In this document: one piece after another, positions 22,341-32,436 of the stretch | How positions within the stretch are numbered: position 1 is the stretch's first letter | Layout: each line of letters starts with the position of its first letter | Source of the DNA: Blattamonas nauphoetae | Lineage: Eukaryota > Preaxostyla > Oxymonadida | Reading direction: 5' to 3' | Assembly (NCBI GenBank): GCA_033064195.1 | Contig: JARBJD010000087.1 | Span: 124,001-188,000 of the forward strand | DNA: 64,000 nucleotides | Program-made: the position numbers and the translations under genes | Notes under the pieces: generated by a model | What the model was told of the DNA's origin: nothing | Database searches by the model: none | The model's input: only the letters and a program-made list of their open reading frames with translations

Positions 22341-22440
22341 AAGTTTCGAACCGTTCCCACAACAGTCTCCGCTGAGTGGAACAGGCAAAACATCATTTCT
22401 TTCGCTTGCATCATTAGATGCTGTTCACAGGATCCGAAAT

Positions 22441-22761
22441 TCAATCACTTTCTAGATAGAATTGGAAAGCCCGAAAGATGTTGATGCCGAACTGATTGAA
22501 AACGAAGAACCGCCTTTTGGACTGAGTTTTCACGTGTGGGAGGATGTAATCCATCATGTTGCGTTCGTTTTGGAGGAGAAGCTGCGATCTCGAGGTTTGA
22601 GATGAGAAGGAAGGAGACAGAAAGTGTTTCAAAGATAAAGTGACATTTGGAGAGTCATATTCGTATTTTTCTTCATTTTGGACCTTTTCAGAAATCACTG
22701 AGAGAATTAGATGAACATTATCATGCCTAAATCGAGCGATCTCACGGTTGATTTGGTTCAA
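22441..22761 (-). CDS. small hypothetical ORF, doubtful
   Basis: 106 codons on the minus strand, starting MNQINREIARFRHDN and ending IFRAFQFYLESD. It includes VHLILSVISEKVQNEEKYEY. A possible 37-nt intron (GTCTCCTTCC...TCGCAG) lies in the middle. There is no family match I can name. It sits where the dense host block gives way to the repeat island, so it may be a transposon or gene fragment. Confidence 0.25.
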   Translation of the reverse strand: MNQINREIARFRHDNVHLILSVISEKVQNEEKYEYDSPNVTLSLKHFLSPSFSSQTSRSQLLLQNERNMMDYILPHVKTQSKRRFFVFNQFGINIFRAFQFYLESD

Positions 22762-23183
22762 ACAAAATTACATTCTTTGACTCTTGGGAGACTTCAAAAC
22801 AATATAAGTCAAATTTCAAGAAATATTCCAAATATAACTTTCATATTGATGACATGTTTAAATAAAACGAATTGATGTGTCCGGAATCTCAATCGATCAG
22901 ATGCCCATTACTGTTTTTGAGATCGTTCCGGCAAGAAATGTCTTAAAATGTGAGTGAAACTGCTTCATTGAAGTGATAATGATTCAATAATGGTCAATTC
23001 GAGGTAATAATGTGAATAATCGTGTAATTGATTCGAATTTCGGTTTCTATAAAAGCCACCTCGGAGAAATGGTAAATCTCGATTATGGGTTCCGATATTT
23101 CTCCGGTCAGTGACCGTCAGTACTTTTCGATGAAAACTGACCGGTCAGTGCCGGTCAGCCATGCCTACCAGAGACGCTCTTCA
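22762..23183. other. intergenic AT-rich region with a TATA-like box and GGTCAGTG repeats
   Basis: No gene seen. It contains TTTCTATAAAAGCCACCTC at about 23044-23062, which looks like a TATA box, 120-140 bp before the repeat ORF at 23184. Between 23110 and 23160 the words CCGGTCAGTG and GACCGGTCAG recur. A 14-base word CATGGCTGACCGGC in the exon at about 20652 occurs here in inverted form (about 23150-23163), so a small inverted duplication is possible. Confidence 0.4.
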
Positions 23184-24610
23184 ACATGAATATGTCTTCA
23201 TTTTCGACCATTTTCTTGAAAAAACAGGATGGGGGAACAAAATCAAGGCAGAAAGTTTTGCACGGGAAGCTGGTTTGGATTTGTACGTCAGAAGATTGTT
23301 TCTATCAGATAAAAGAATGACATGAATGGCGGATTTGGCAAAAGCGTATAAAAGCATGTGTCGACACGAACCGATTCTGATGATGCAGGCTCTCGTACGG
23401 TATTGGAGTGATTCTGATCTCCGTCTATTCGGGTTTCCCGTGAGTTTAAACAGTCTAAAACAGTCTAAGAATCTCACGAAGAGCGGTGTGTATCATGAAG
23501 TCCAGACTTGGTCCCCTCCATCACGAATCAAGAACACGAGTGAAGATATTGTTGAGCTGTTTTCGTGGATTTCCACAGAAACCACCGAAACCTGCGAATG
23601 TCAAGTGAAAAAAGCAAAGCCACACCTCTTAATATGTCTGATGGAATTTGCCCTCAACAAAACAGGTGGACCGAACGATATCGATCCAAAATACAACCCA
23701 TTCACAGCTCGTTCCTGGGTCTGGGAGCACAGCATCTGTCGAAGGACAAGAGGTACACTGTACCGTGCTTTCAAGGTGAAGCATCCAACTTCACCAATCA
23801 TCGAATCGGCTTTTCGAAAAGCAACACGTCAACGAAAAAGAGCAAAAAAAGAACAGATGTCTATAATAAATGCGATCGATGGGAGTATATGGATAGACTT
23901 CAATTAAAACTCACCAGTACCGGTCATCCATTCGATGGTGACTTGATCGAGGAGCACACGGTTTTAGGATTACATCGGAAGCATGCAAGTATTCAACGCT
24001 GTGCTGTTGAAGACTTGATAGAGACATGTGGAGAAACAGAAAAGATATTTATTCTTAGTTTTATTGAAAATTGGAAATACGTGATCAGAGAAACACTAGG
24101 AAATCATGAGTTCTACAACTTTCAACAAATCACACACATTGGCGTTTGCGAGGCGGGAAAAGCAGTTGGAAAAAAGACACTGGGATTTACCCATTATTTT
24201 TACAGATGTTCTCAACCACCACGGATACTTTGTTGTTTCCGTCCTCAAACACCTCCAATCACAACAATCGATCTCAAATTCCACTCAAATTACCTTCATC
24301 ATATCATTCACAATGTGTCTCCTTCCGTTCCAAATCAGGCCAAACAACATCGGGGAGGAAGTGATCACGACCATTCCCCAGTTTATCTCTTTTTTTCAGA
24401 CATAACAGGAAGGTTCTATTCTCGGGCAAGACCATACTTTCATCCACCACCAACCATCTCTAACTACTCCCCTTCCTTCCATTGTGTGTGATGGAATTCA
24501 CTTCTTCCTAAATTATCACTGGAAGAATCGCTGTCTCTCTGCATCAGCTCTCGCTAACACTCCATTCTCTGATTGGAGTCGCATTCAGTTCTTTGTTGGC
24601 GAGATGTCAA
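23184..24610 (+). mobile_element. repeat family copy A, transposon-like, degraded
   Basis: Open stretches encode a basic helical protein: NKIKAESFAREAGLDL, then NPFTARSWVWEHSICRRTRG followed by LYRAFKVKHP, and GLHRKHASIQRCAVEDLIE, NWKYVIRETLGNHEFYNFQQ and FVVSVLKHLQSQ. The same sequence of motifs occurs in copy B on the other strand, so this is a repeated element, not a host gene. I cannot name the superfamily. In copy B the family carries a HGKSRVDSSFG motif, like HGK...D motifs of some DDE transposases, which favours a DNA transposon. It is spread over several frames and looks broken. Confidence 0.5.
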
Positions 24611-25140
24611 GGACTAAAGTGGAAAAAAGTTCCAAAACAATAGTCCCGAAATTTTCTTCAGCAACAACCACCCAAACAATGACTGTACTTAAAGGAAGAG
24701 TGCAAAATCCCCAACGAAAATCTCCGAATTGAAAGAAATGGTTGATCAAACCAGAGAAAAAAAGTCCCAGGGAAGACCCAAATTGAACCCATTTACAAGA
24801 AAAATCCAACTGTTTGATGAAAAAAGTATCTTATTGACAGCAATTATGAAATGGTAAAATGTAAAGTATCATCTGAGTCGTCTCCACATCATAGGAGTCA
24901 GTCACACACAAATGTACGTGGCCACCCTTGCCTGAATGCATGAACGGTTGGTTTTTTGCAATTTTTTCGAAACACTTCACACTCTTGAATAAAAGCATTT
25001 TTTGAAATGAACAGAGTTCCTGTTTTGTGAAGTGAGAAACTTTCGAACCTTTTGCTATATCCCACAGATCACAATATTCACATATATCTGTTCTGTTTTC
25101 TACCACATGACGCAGTCTGACGTGAGCTCATCCATTTTGT
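24611..25140. other. region without a supported gene
   Basis: About 530 bp between copy A and the mariner remnant. A minus-strand stretch at 24831-25106 is open (FKSVKCFEKIAKNQPFMHSG) but has no recognisable family. It may be a degraded transposon end. No RNA gene or promoter seen. Confidence 0.3.
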
Positions 25141-25479
25141 TCATGGAGAGTGTCGAGTCAGGGAATAGACTAAGGAAATCAGAAAAACCTGGACTATCGG
25201 ATCAACAATCACTCTTGAACTCGAAAACAGAGAGAAGGCCCCCTGAACAGAGGTTTGTCTCCTTTCATAGAGATTCATTGATAGAAATAGGCCTTCAGTG
25301 TAAAATTCACGCTTCTTATTCATTGTTTTTGGATTGATGACAATGAGTGTCTCGGACTGGTTTGAGCAGTCGACGGAGAGATGGGACGATACCCCTGATC
25401 GAAGTTCAGATCTGAGCTGGTCGGAACTATTTGTGATGCGAACGCACTTTTCCGAGTTTTGAGAAAGACCCCTCTCGTC

Positions 25480-26069
25480 ATCCGTTTCCAATTTCTTCTC
25501 CCGATCTCACGAAAAGTGTTTGTTGATAGTTTCATTTCAAATTCTTTCAGCCAGTAAAGTCTGAATAGTTCAAAGTCGAAGGAAATAATTCTAAGTCGAA
25601 ATGAAAAGAAAAGAGTCGGCATAACTTACTTCGCTCCGATGTTTTATCTTTCCCGTGTTGGTCGTTCATCTTTTTTTCTGATCCACGCAAAATCGGAAGG
25701 AGAGTCATATTTGATCCATGATTCATCACCTGTGAAGAGTATTTGCTAGTTGAAATTGGAACGAAAGTCGAGATTTGTCATCAACATGGGGGCCTCTTGC
25801 TCCCCTGCTGCCTTCTGTTGTTCGTTCAGAGTGTGAGGGACCCACCGCAATCTTCGTTTGACGAGGTGAAAATGACAGTATGAACATCTTTTTATGTTTG
25901 AAACATGAGCACCTGTGATCTTCGACATATGCCGAAGGGAGTAGTGTGTGTTTTCGTCCAGAATGCGTTGAAGCGCTTCAATGAGATGCTGGTTTTCACC
26001 AACGTGATTGGGCTTCTTCCCCGTGTACGTGAAGGTTTTGTCATCGAGTGATTTCCAGACAGGGGGCAT
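25480..26069 (-). mobile_element. mariner-type transposase remnant 1
   Basis: The minus strand encodes an N-terminal helix-turn-helix, YSLRHMSKITGAHVSNIKR, followed by the mariner signature LRWVPHTLNEQQK, and further on LFTGDESWIKYDSPSDFAW, which holds the first catalytic Asp of mariner transposases (TGDESW). The pieces are in the right order over about 570 bp. The C-terminal catalytic part is not clearly present and the frame is not continuous, so it is a fossil. It is a different lineage from the mariner at 34980-35513. Confidence 0.75.
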
Positions 26070-26329
26070 CTTCTGGCCAGTAGAAACGTAAGTGACGATT
26101 TGTCTGTGTGTAGGTTATTTCTTGACGTTTACAATATTCAATGAGAACACGATCTCGAACTCTTGTTTATTTGTCGGACATCAAAATTTGGAGACGATTT
26201 TCAAATTTTTAAGGATACTCTGTTTTTATTCTCATTCAATCACTTTTCTCACCCAGGTTGACTCACAATTTCATCCTTTTCCAGGAAGTCGTATTTTCAA
26301 GCCACTATTCAGAAATCAAATCTAGTCAG

Positions 26330-27716
26330 GATGGGTTTGATTGGAGGAAGGAATGTTGAGTGCTTCAATTGCTTTGTACCATCTCTCATTCCCTCTCTCA
26401 AAGGACAATTCTCATGGTGTGGTCCTTACCAGTCGTGTCCTCGTTTGGTTTTCAGGTTATTTTCGTCAAGTTGAGGTCGAGCATTCAAGCGCTCAATCCA
26501 TGCATTCTATTTTCGTTCGGCAGCGGAGTCTATTATCTCCGAAATGATGGAATCTTCATCCTTTGTCTCATCATTGTCAGGTGTGTTTGATCGTCTTCTT
26601 CTTGAACTATATTTGCGATTCCGTGTAATTTTTTGGAGTGGAGATATCCATTGGTCTCTCTCTTTAATCCGATTTTGGGTTTGTTCGCTTGTTGCACTCC
26701 TGAAATGTGGAAGTGATTCTGTATATTCCTTCACTGGATAGTTTCGAGTTTTGAGGCGCACTGATTCGATGATTGTGCCGCGTTTCTTGGGATCATTTGT
26801 GGGAAGGCCAGTTGCTTGGATATGCATTGCATCGAGTGTGTAGTTGAAGTTGATAGAAATTCCATGAAAAACAAGAGAAGAGAGAGATTCTGAAGTTTCT
26901 GGTTGAAAATGCATGAATGAGTGGTTTGCTCTCAGAAGATCTTTTGCTGGTGATACCTTCTTCGTCATGGATGTTCCGAACCAGATTCGTCAGTTCTCCA
27001 AATGAAGAATCAACACGCGATTTTCCGTGACATTCATTTAAGAATCTCACAGCGATTGACTTGGAAGCGAGGTTCTGAAAGGAGATGATTGAACGCTGAA
27101 ACAACAAAGAATCTATCATGGTTGAGATTGGTCGACAAAATATGGGTGAAATAGTGATCAATGGTTCCGATCGTGTTGGAGACGACAACACAACCAAGAT
27201 ATGACACTTGTTGGAAAGTGTAGAATTCTTTTGATCCTTGAGTCTCTCTCAGAAAGAATTTCCAATTTTGTTTGAAATCGGCAAAATATCCAACCTCATT
27301 CATTCCACATGTGAAAATATCGTTGTCAATCGCTGCCCGTTGCATCTTTGCATGTTGTAGATGCATCTCAAGAATTTATTCCTCTAAAATTAATTCATCG
27401 GGTATGATTTTGTTTCTTTGGATCATCTCTTGTTTCGCTTTAACAAAAATATTGGAGCCGATCACATCTCAGACAGACCTCTGTGCGCCGTTTTGATCTG
27501 CTGATGTTCCTTGTAGCTTTTCTTAACATACCTATCCTGATCGAAGATGATGGTAGATCTTTTTTTGAACGCACGGAAAAGGTTTGCTTTGGTACTTTGG
27601 GTCATTCTTTTTCCCCAATTCCGTTTTCTTGCCAGGAATGGATTGACTGTACCTGGCTGGATGACACGGGGAGGCTGTGTGGAAGGTCCAAAAATGTTTT
27701 TCCGAGATGAGTACAT
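26330..27716 (-). mobile_element. repeat family copy B, transposon-like, degraded
   Basis: Minus-strand partner of copy A. In order it encodes NPFLARKRNWGKRMTQSTKA then LFRAFKKRS, LHLQHAKMQRAAIDNDIF, FKQNWKFFLRETQGSKEFYT then FQQVSYLGC, DRFFVVSAFNHLLSEP, and then ECHGKSRVDSSFGELTNLVR, followed by a variable Arg/Ser tail (26507-26968). Shared blocks with copy A: NPF.AR, RAFK, NWK...RET, EFY.FQQ, FVVS...HL. The HGK...D..FG motif resembles that of several eukaryotic DDE transposases. Broken over several frames. Confidence 0.5.
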
Positions 27717-28173
27717 GGCTGAAAAAGCCCCATTCGATAGATCAGTCTGATGCCATGCTGAGATCTATGACTTTTTTTCTTAGATCGATTGCTCAATTCG
27801 AACCCAACAGGTCATCAGTCCTGAACCTGGACATGAAATGTGCACACTTCTGATAGTGTCAGATCAAAATGCCTGATCATGGGATCAATTGACCTCAGGG
27901 TTTGTTGTGGGCCCGATGATCAAAAGTCAAAATCAACGACTGTATATGACGAGAGACCACTTTTTTCTGATTCATTTCACTGTCTATTGATGAAAATGAC
28001 ATATTTTTCTTGAGAATTGTGAGGATAAAGTGAGATATCATATGATCTGTGTGATTGTTAGATCAACCTTCGGTGAGATCAGTCAGATCAGTCTCTAATG
28101 TGTGGAAATGTGAGATATCGTCAAGTTGTCTTCCCCCTCTTCCACGACAGGTTCACATTATCGTTCAGTTTGA
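27717..28173. other. intergenic region with clustered GATCA words
   Basis: No ORF supported. The words TGATCA, AGATCA and CAGATCA recur many times between about 27850 and 28110, for example GTGAGATCAGTCAGATCAGT near 28072. This could be the subterminal region of the recombinase-bearing element to the right. No other structure seen. Confidence 0.35.
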
Positions 28174-28176
28174 TTA

Positions 28177-29010
28177 GACGAGTCGGTTGGCGATTTTGAG
28201 GTCGAGTGTGCTTTCTTTGATGTATCCCATCTCTGTAGGAGAGAAATGGATCCATTTGGAAACAATGGCACATTGATCGAGGACTCGAGCACGTGCCTGA
28301 TCCTCCCCCCAGCCGTTTAGATGGCGGATGAAATGAAGCCAGAGCTGAAGGAATGGAACCCGAAGTGGTTGATGGGGAAGCCAGCTTGGAAGGCTCTCTT
28401 TTGGAATGGTGTTCTCATGGCATCCGTCCCTCTCATCCAAAGTCGAGTCTCAAGATCAATGATCGTTCCCCATGACTCAAACGTGATCAGAGACAAACCA
28501 AACGAGCTTCGAAGATGCAAGTCAAGCCAATAGATGACGTTCACAGTCTCCTTATCAAATGGCGAGCCTTCCATCGTCACATTCATCGTGGTTGAAGATG
28601 AACCCTTCATATTTCGGAGCCTGAACGTCACAAGGAGGACATCAGAGTCGGGGAGACAGATGATGCGTAGAATATCTGCGAGCCTCACTTCAGCACAGGT
28701 GCTCGCTCGAGCTCCGCAACAGATAGAGAAAAGAAAAAGAGATGCTTCGGAAACCTTCTTTGGATAGGTGTCTGGAATGTGTTGAAGGATGATGGTGAGA
28801 TCTGAAATGAGGCATGGTGGTTTGGCACAGGAAGGATCTGGTGTTTTCTTCCAAGCCTTGACAAGCTTGATTGCAGCTTTGATTGTCTCGTACATGGCTC
28901 GTGGAGTTGGCTGGCCTGTGTGGATGGAATTGAGAGTGAGGAGAGCACCTCGAACAGTCTTCTTAAGTGAGCTGATTCTACGTCGGTATCCGACTACTCG
29001 AGTTCTCACC
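28177..29010 (-). mobile_element. tyrosine recombinase fossil (Crypton-like)
   Basis: The minus strand encodes KKTVRGALLTLNSI, then the catalytic-domain start PKKVSEASLFLFSICCGARA with the first box (GARASTCAEVRLADIL), a beta strand DVLLVTFRLRNMKGSSS, and the second box region NHFGFHSFSSGFISSA, followed by VSKWIHFSPTEMGYIKEST, which fits the final helix carrying the nucleophilic Tyr. The order and spacing fit a tyrosine recombinase as in Crypton transposons. Upstream, at 29160-29530 on the same strand, open pieces (EELGQLRRRTMVLQLLGVAA) may be its N-terminal part. It looks broken, with at least one break. No reverse transcriptase or capsid gene was seen near it. Confidence 0.65.
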
Positions 29011-29539
29011 TTTCAAAAAACAAGGGAGAGAAAGGACCTATGGTGTAGTGGAACAGAAGTGGCACAGAAGTCGTGGGTAATCCTGGACCATTTTTTCGTG
29101 TTCAACAATCGAGCCGTGAGAATGATGTCAAAAATACTGACCCACCTGGTTCAAATCTAGAGGAGGCTCGGGGAGGATGGCGGCGACTCCAAGAAGTTGA
29201 AGTACCATAGTTCGCCGTCGTAGTTGTCCAAGTTCTTCATGGGTGTGAATGTAGGTTCGATCGGGGTCGGAGTGGGTGGTGATGACAACCACTTGTGGAT
29301 TCCACCATGTTTCTCCATGCTTGGTTTCGACCTTGATGGGGTATCAGTCCAAAGACTGCACAATCTTTTTGGTGCGGCGTGCCACAATGCCCCACCTCAT
29401 GGTCGTAGACCATTTATTTTGTCGTAGAGTTCTGTGTTGTTCTTCATCCTGTTCAGAATTGTGATTTTGGGTGAAGCACCGGTTTCTTGACTTTTGACCA
29501 GAAGGAGTGGTCATTGAGTTGCTCCGCAACACTAGAAAC

Positions 29540-29960
29540 TCTTCGCATTTATGCTCTTTTTTTTAACATCGAAAATGGTCACGCGTAATTGAATTGCAGC
29601 TCCTGAGATACAGTCAACATTTATAGTGGCGTCTCCTTTTTGTGCCATGTCAATAATTCGTACTTTTTTATGGAATAATCACTTTTGGTCTCACTAAGAA
29701 CACAATAATATTGTAGTATTCTCCTCCCACGCGATCCCAAGAAAACCTCAAAATACCTCTTTTCCACCACTTTTTTCATGTGCTGTCGGCATATCTTCAC
29801 AACATGTGAACCGATTTTGATGAACTTTTCCACAGAAATATTTTTTGGAGAAACAAACCTTTAGCATCAATGAGAGGACAAAAATATTGGTATCTAGGAA
29901 GATGTGAAAAAGGCTGTTTTTCGCTGAGCAAAAGTGCATGGGAAAACAAGTTTATTTGAG
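29540..29960. repeat. diverged arm of a fold-back element family
   Basis: From about 29748 to 29910 the sequence shares words in order with the right arm of the fold-back element at 36007-36222: AAAACCTCAAAAT, TTTTCATGTG, ATCTTCACAA, TGTGAACC, then GGTATCTAGGAAGAT (compare left arm in inverse). A further inverted match links CTCCCACGCGATCCC at 29726-29740 with GGGATCGCGTGGGAG at about 30320-30334. So pieces of at least one older relative lie here. No gene is present. Confidence 0.55.
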
Positions 29961-29967
29961 AGTCTTT

Positions 29968-30198
29968 GTTCGATTTGGGTCAGAATTTCTGACATCATAA
30001 AAAAGTTCGAGGATCCAAATCAGAAATCCTGACTCACAACTCCAATCGGGGTTCAGTCCAATGAACCGACATTATTGTTGAATTGCATCTGGAACCAATC
30101 TTGGAGAGATAATCGTTCATTTCTTTTCCTAGAGATACTGTTGTGTTTGAAGTCTGGTGGTCGAACTTTTCCATGATGTCTAAAATTCCCACCCATTT
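29968..30198. mobile_element. small inverted-repeat element (MITE), copy 1
   Basis: About 230 bp bounded by TTGGGTCAGAATTTCTG on the left and the inverted form ATGATGTCTAAAATTCC plus CACCCA on the right. The same ends bound the 130-bp copy at 36374-36508. It encodes nothing. Terminal repeats are about 25 bp. Confidence 0.6.
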
Positions 30199-30358
30199 AT
30201 TTCCAAAAATACTGCTTTTTCTTCGGTCTCAAACGGATGTCTGGTTCTGGAAAAATGATCATTGAAAGTTTGAACAATGTGTGGAGTTTTGCTGTAGAAC
30301 GTGTTTTGAGGTTTCCTCGGGATCGCGTGGGAGGAAAATTCAAAAATATGATTTTGTT

Positions 30359-30745
30359 CTAAGTTTGACCAGAAGTGATTATTCCAGAAAAAGCACTAGT
30401 TGTTGACATGCAACGAATAGGTGAAGTCACTATTGGAGATGTTCCAAGATGATTTTCGGATCCAAAAATAGCTTGATTTACCTCACGTTGATCAGTACTG
30501 AATACGAACCACCAGAAACGTTCCATGTGCTTCACCGTCGTTGGATTGATTTCCGCTCCTTCTCGAAAGTCATAAGTTGGAGCAAGCAATTGTAATCGGT
30601 TCAGCTTGTCAAAGAAAAGGTTTATGTAAACAGCGTCACCATTGAAAGGAAGCCGGTGAATACGATCAAACACAATTCTATGTTCGCCACCATTCCCACG
30701 CAACGGAGACTTAACCAAGTTCAAGAAAACTGTACGGAGACTCAT
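30359..30745 (-). CDS. hypothetical protein, probably part of a mobile element
   Basis: 128 codons, MSLRTVFLNLVKSPLRGNGG then HRIVFDRIHRLPFNG and AVYINLFFDKLNRLQLL. Composition is protein-like and the frame is clean, but I recognise no family. It lies between inverted-repeat arms and is divergent from the ORF at 31106, so the pair could be the genes of one element. Its 3' end falls just inside the arm sequence. Confidence 0.4.
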   Translation of the reverse strand: MSLRTVFLNLVKSPLRGNGGEHRIVFDRIHRLPFNGDAVYINLFFDKLNRLQLLAPTYDFREGAEINPTTVKHMERFWWFVFSTDQREVNQAIFGSENHLGTSPIVTSPIRCMSTTSAFSGIITSGQT

Positions 30746-31105
30746 TAAGATCCCGATTATGCCAAAAACAGATCGAGAGAGGTGATGAATAAATTACATA
30801 TTCATGCAAACTGTGACAAATATGCTACGAATGAATCACTTTTTGTATCACAGCCTCCTTGAACGAAGTGTGAAGAAGGTGTGTTCCATTCACTTTGCCA
30901 TACATCCTGATCCGAAGATACTTTTGAGTTTGTCAACCGGAATATTGTGTTTTAATTTGGTTCAAAATCGAAAATGTTCTCTCCACATCAAACCTCATTT
31001 AAACGGATGTACCCGGTGTATTTTCGCCACATAAACACAAGAAACCACCACGCATCCAAAAACACGTGTTTTTCACAGTTCCTTTGATCAACCCATTTCT
31101 TTTTT

Positions 31106-31509
31106 ATGGATCAGTTTTTTCAAAAGAATGAAATAACCCCACAACAGCCTCAACGAGACTCTCCTCAGATACAGCAACCCAAACAAACAGTGCAAAGACA
31201 ACATCCGTCCATAACAGCACTCCCCGCAGTTGTCGATTTTGTTCAGAACACCTCAATGAAAATCCAAAACTCATCACAGCCAGTCAACAAAATTATTGGG
31301 CAAGGTCTTTTATTCATTCCATGTTCTGCAGCTCGCCTGATTCGCCAAGGGAATCTCCCTGAGAACTGGATGGAACAGATCTCAGAACCAACAATCCGCT
31401 CTGTTCGGTCAACTCACGAAATTGTCACTGTTTCTTTTTTCTGAGTTTGAACAGTACATATTTCTCTACCTCCACTACCCAGGTCATTAAAGTGTTCAAT
31501 TGTGAATAA
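31106..31509 (+). CDS. hypothetical Gln-rich protein with one intron
   Basis: The first exon encodes MDQFFQKNEITPQQPQRDSP, then SITALPAVVDFVQNTSMKIQ and GQGLLFIPCSAARLIRQGNL, ending HEIVT. A 53-nt intron starting GTTTCTTTTTTC and ending CTACCCAG follows (31430-31482), and the last exon is VIKVFNCE plus stop. Function unknown. From about 31431 on, the intron, last exon and downstream sequence are duplicated almost exactly at 35823-36007 inside a fold-back element; there the intron donor reads TT instead of GT. Confidence 0.45.
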
Positions 31510-31617
31510 GTGTCTTCGATTTAGAACAATTCAGACTGTATTCCAAGAGACTCAATGCATCCTGAGGGATGACATGTTGGAGAGGGATATTCTCAAAACC
31601 TTCATCTTGATGTGACA
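31425..31617. repeat. direct repeat, copy 1 (190 bp, about 99 percent identical)
   Basis: From GTCACTGTTTCTTTTTTC to CATCTTGATGTGA. The second copy is at 35815-36007 in the same orientation. I see only one or two differences over about 190 bp. Outside these limits the two loci are unrelated, which gives clean copy borders. Confidence 0.9.
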
Positions 31618-31960
31618 ACCTCTCATAGAAGTGTCAATAACCCACGTCATGTCAATAATTCACGATCTGTGAAGAATAATTCACAAATGGTCTAACTAAG
31701 AAGCAATGAAATGTAAGATTTATTTGAGGACACAAAGCTGAAAGTGCCTCATATTGTCCAATAGGACAATACACACGTTTTTTGACACTTTTTGGGGTAA
31801 TTTCTACACGACCAGACATCCATTTTGACCGAAGAAAAAGCGTTTTTTATCGGAAATATATCTCGATCAAAGACACTCAAAAAAAACAAAAAAACAATGA
31901 AATTTTACTGGGAGAAAAATAGCGATTTTTCGTTCCTGTACCCTGGCGGTCACCAGATAT
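31618..31960. other. non-coding AT-rich region
   Basis: About 340 bp without a supported ORF. It has the word CATGTCAATAATTC (about 31652), also present at about 29643, and GGTCTAACTAAGAA related to GGTCTCACTAAGAA at about 29686, so it shares ancestry with the repeat arm near 29.6 kb. Several A-runs. Nothing else seen. Confidence 0.4.
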
Positions 31961-31962
31961 TT

Positions 31963-32189
31963 AAATGCCCCTAATCAAAAAATACATCCTTCCCGGCTCC
32001 ACAATACATTCCGATGAATGGAGGGCTTACAGCCAAATTGGCCCGGAGTACCGCCATCTAACTGTAAATCATTCAGTCCAATACAAAAAAAAGAAACAGG
32101 CGCGTGTACCAACCCTGCAGGATTCGTGACGATGCCATCAACAGTTACGTATCGGACTTTATGGGCAAGAAGAACACCACTATCTCATT
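31963..32189 (+). mobile_element. Merlin/ISXO2-type transposase remnant, left part
   Basis: Encodes MPLIKKYILPGSTIHSDEWR then AYSQIGPEYRHLTVNHSVQY, the hallmark of ISXO2-like (IS1595/Merlin) DDE transposases, with the second catalytic Asp in HSDEWRAY, and after a frame change at an A-run RDDAINSYVSDFMGKKNTTI, the family's C-terminal end. It is interrupted at 32189 by the Harbinger-type element and resumes at 34695. The N-terminal half is not found upstream, so it was already incomplete or diverged. Confidence 0.8.
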
Positions 32190-32436
32190 AGACCCAACCC
32201 GAGTTTTATGGGTAATCTCGAGAAAAATGAAACAATTGAGTAAGACTGTGGACACTCGAGTTATTCATGGTTAACTCGAGATAACTCTTGAAAACCGAGT
32301 TGCACACGTTCACAACCGAATTGACACATTTCACTCGAGTTCCTTCCCATAACTGTTTTTTGAGAAAAAAAGAACATCTGAAAAAGTTGATATTATCACT
32401 TCTTTTCAACTGATTTCTGATCATATTAGGTGAAAA

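Noticed and set aside
20640-23180. A 2.5-kb transposon bounded by inverted repeats around the coiled-coil gene
   Set aside because: The left repeat lies within an exon that splices cleanly into the gene, and the shared inverted sequence is only about 14-20 bases.
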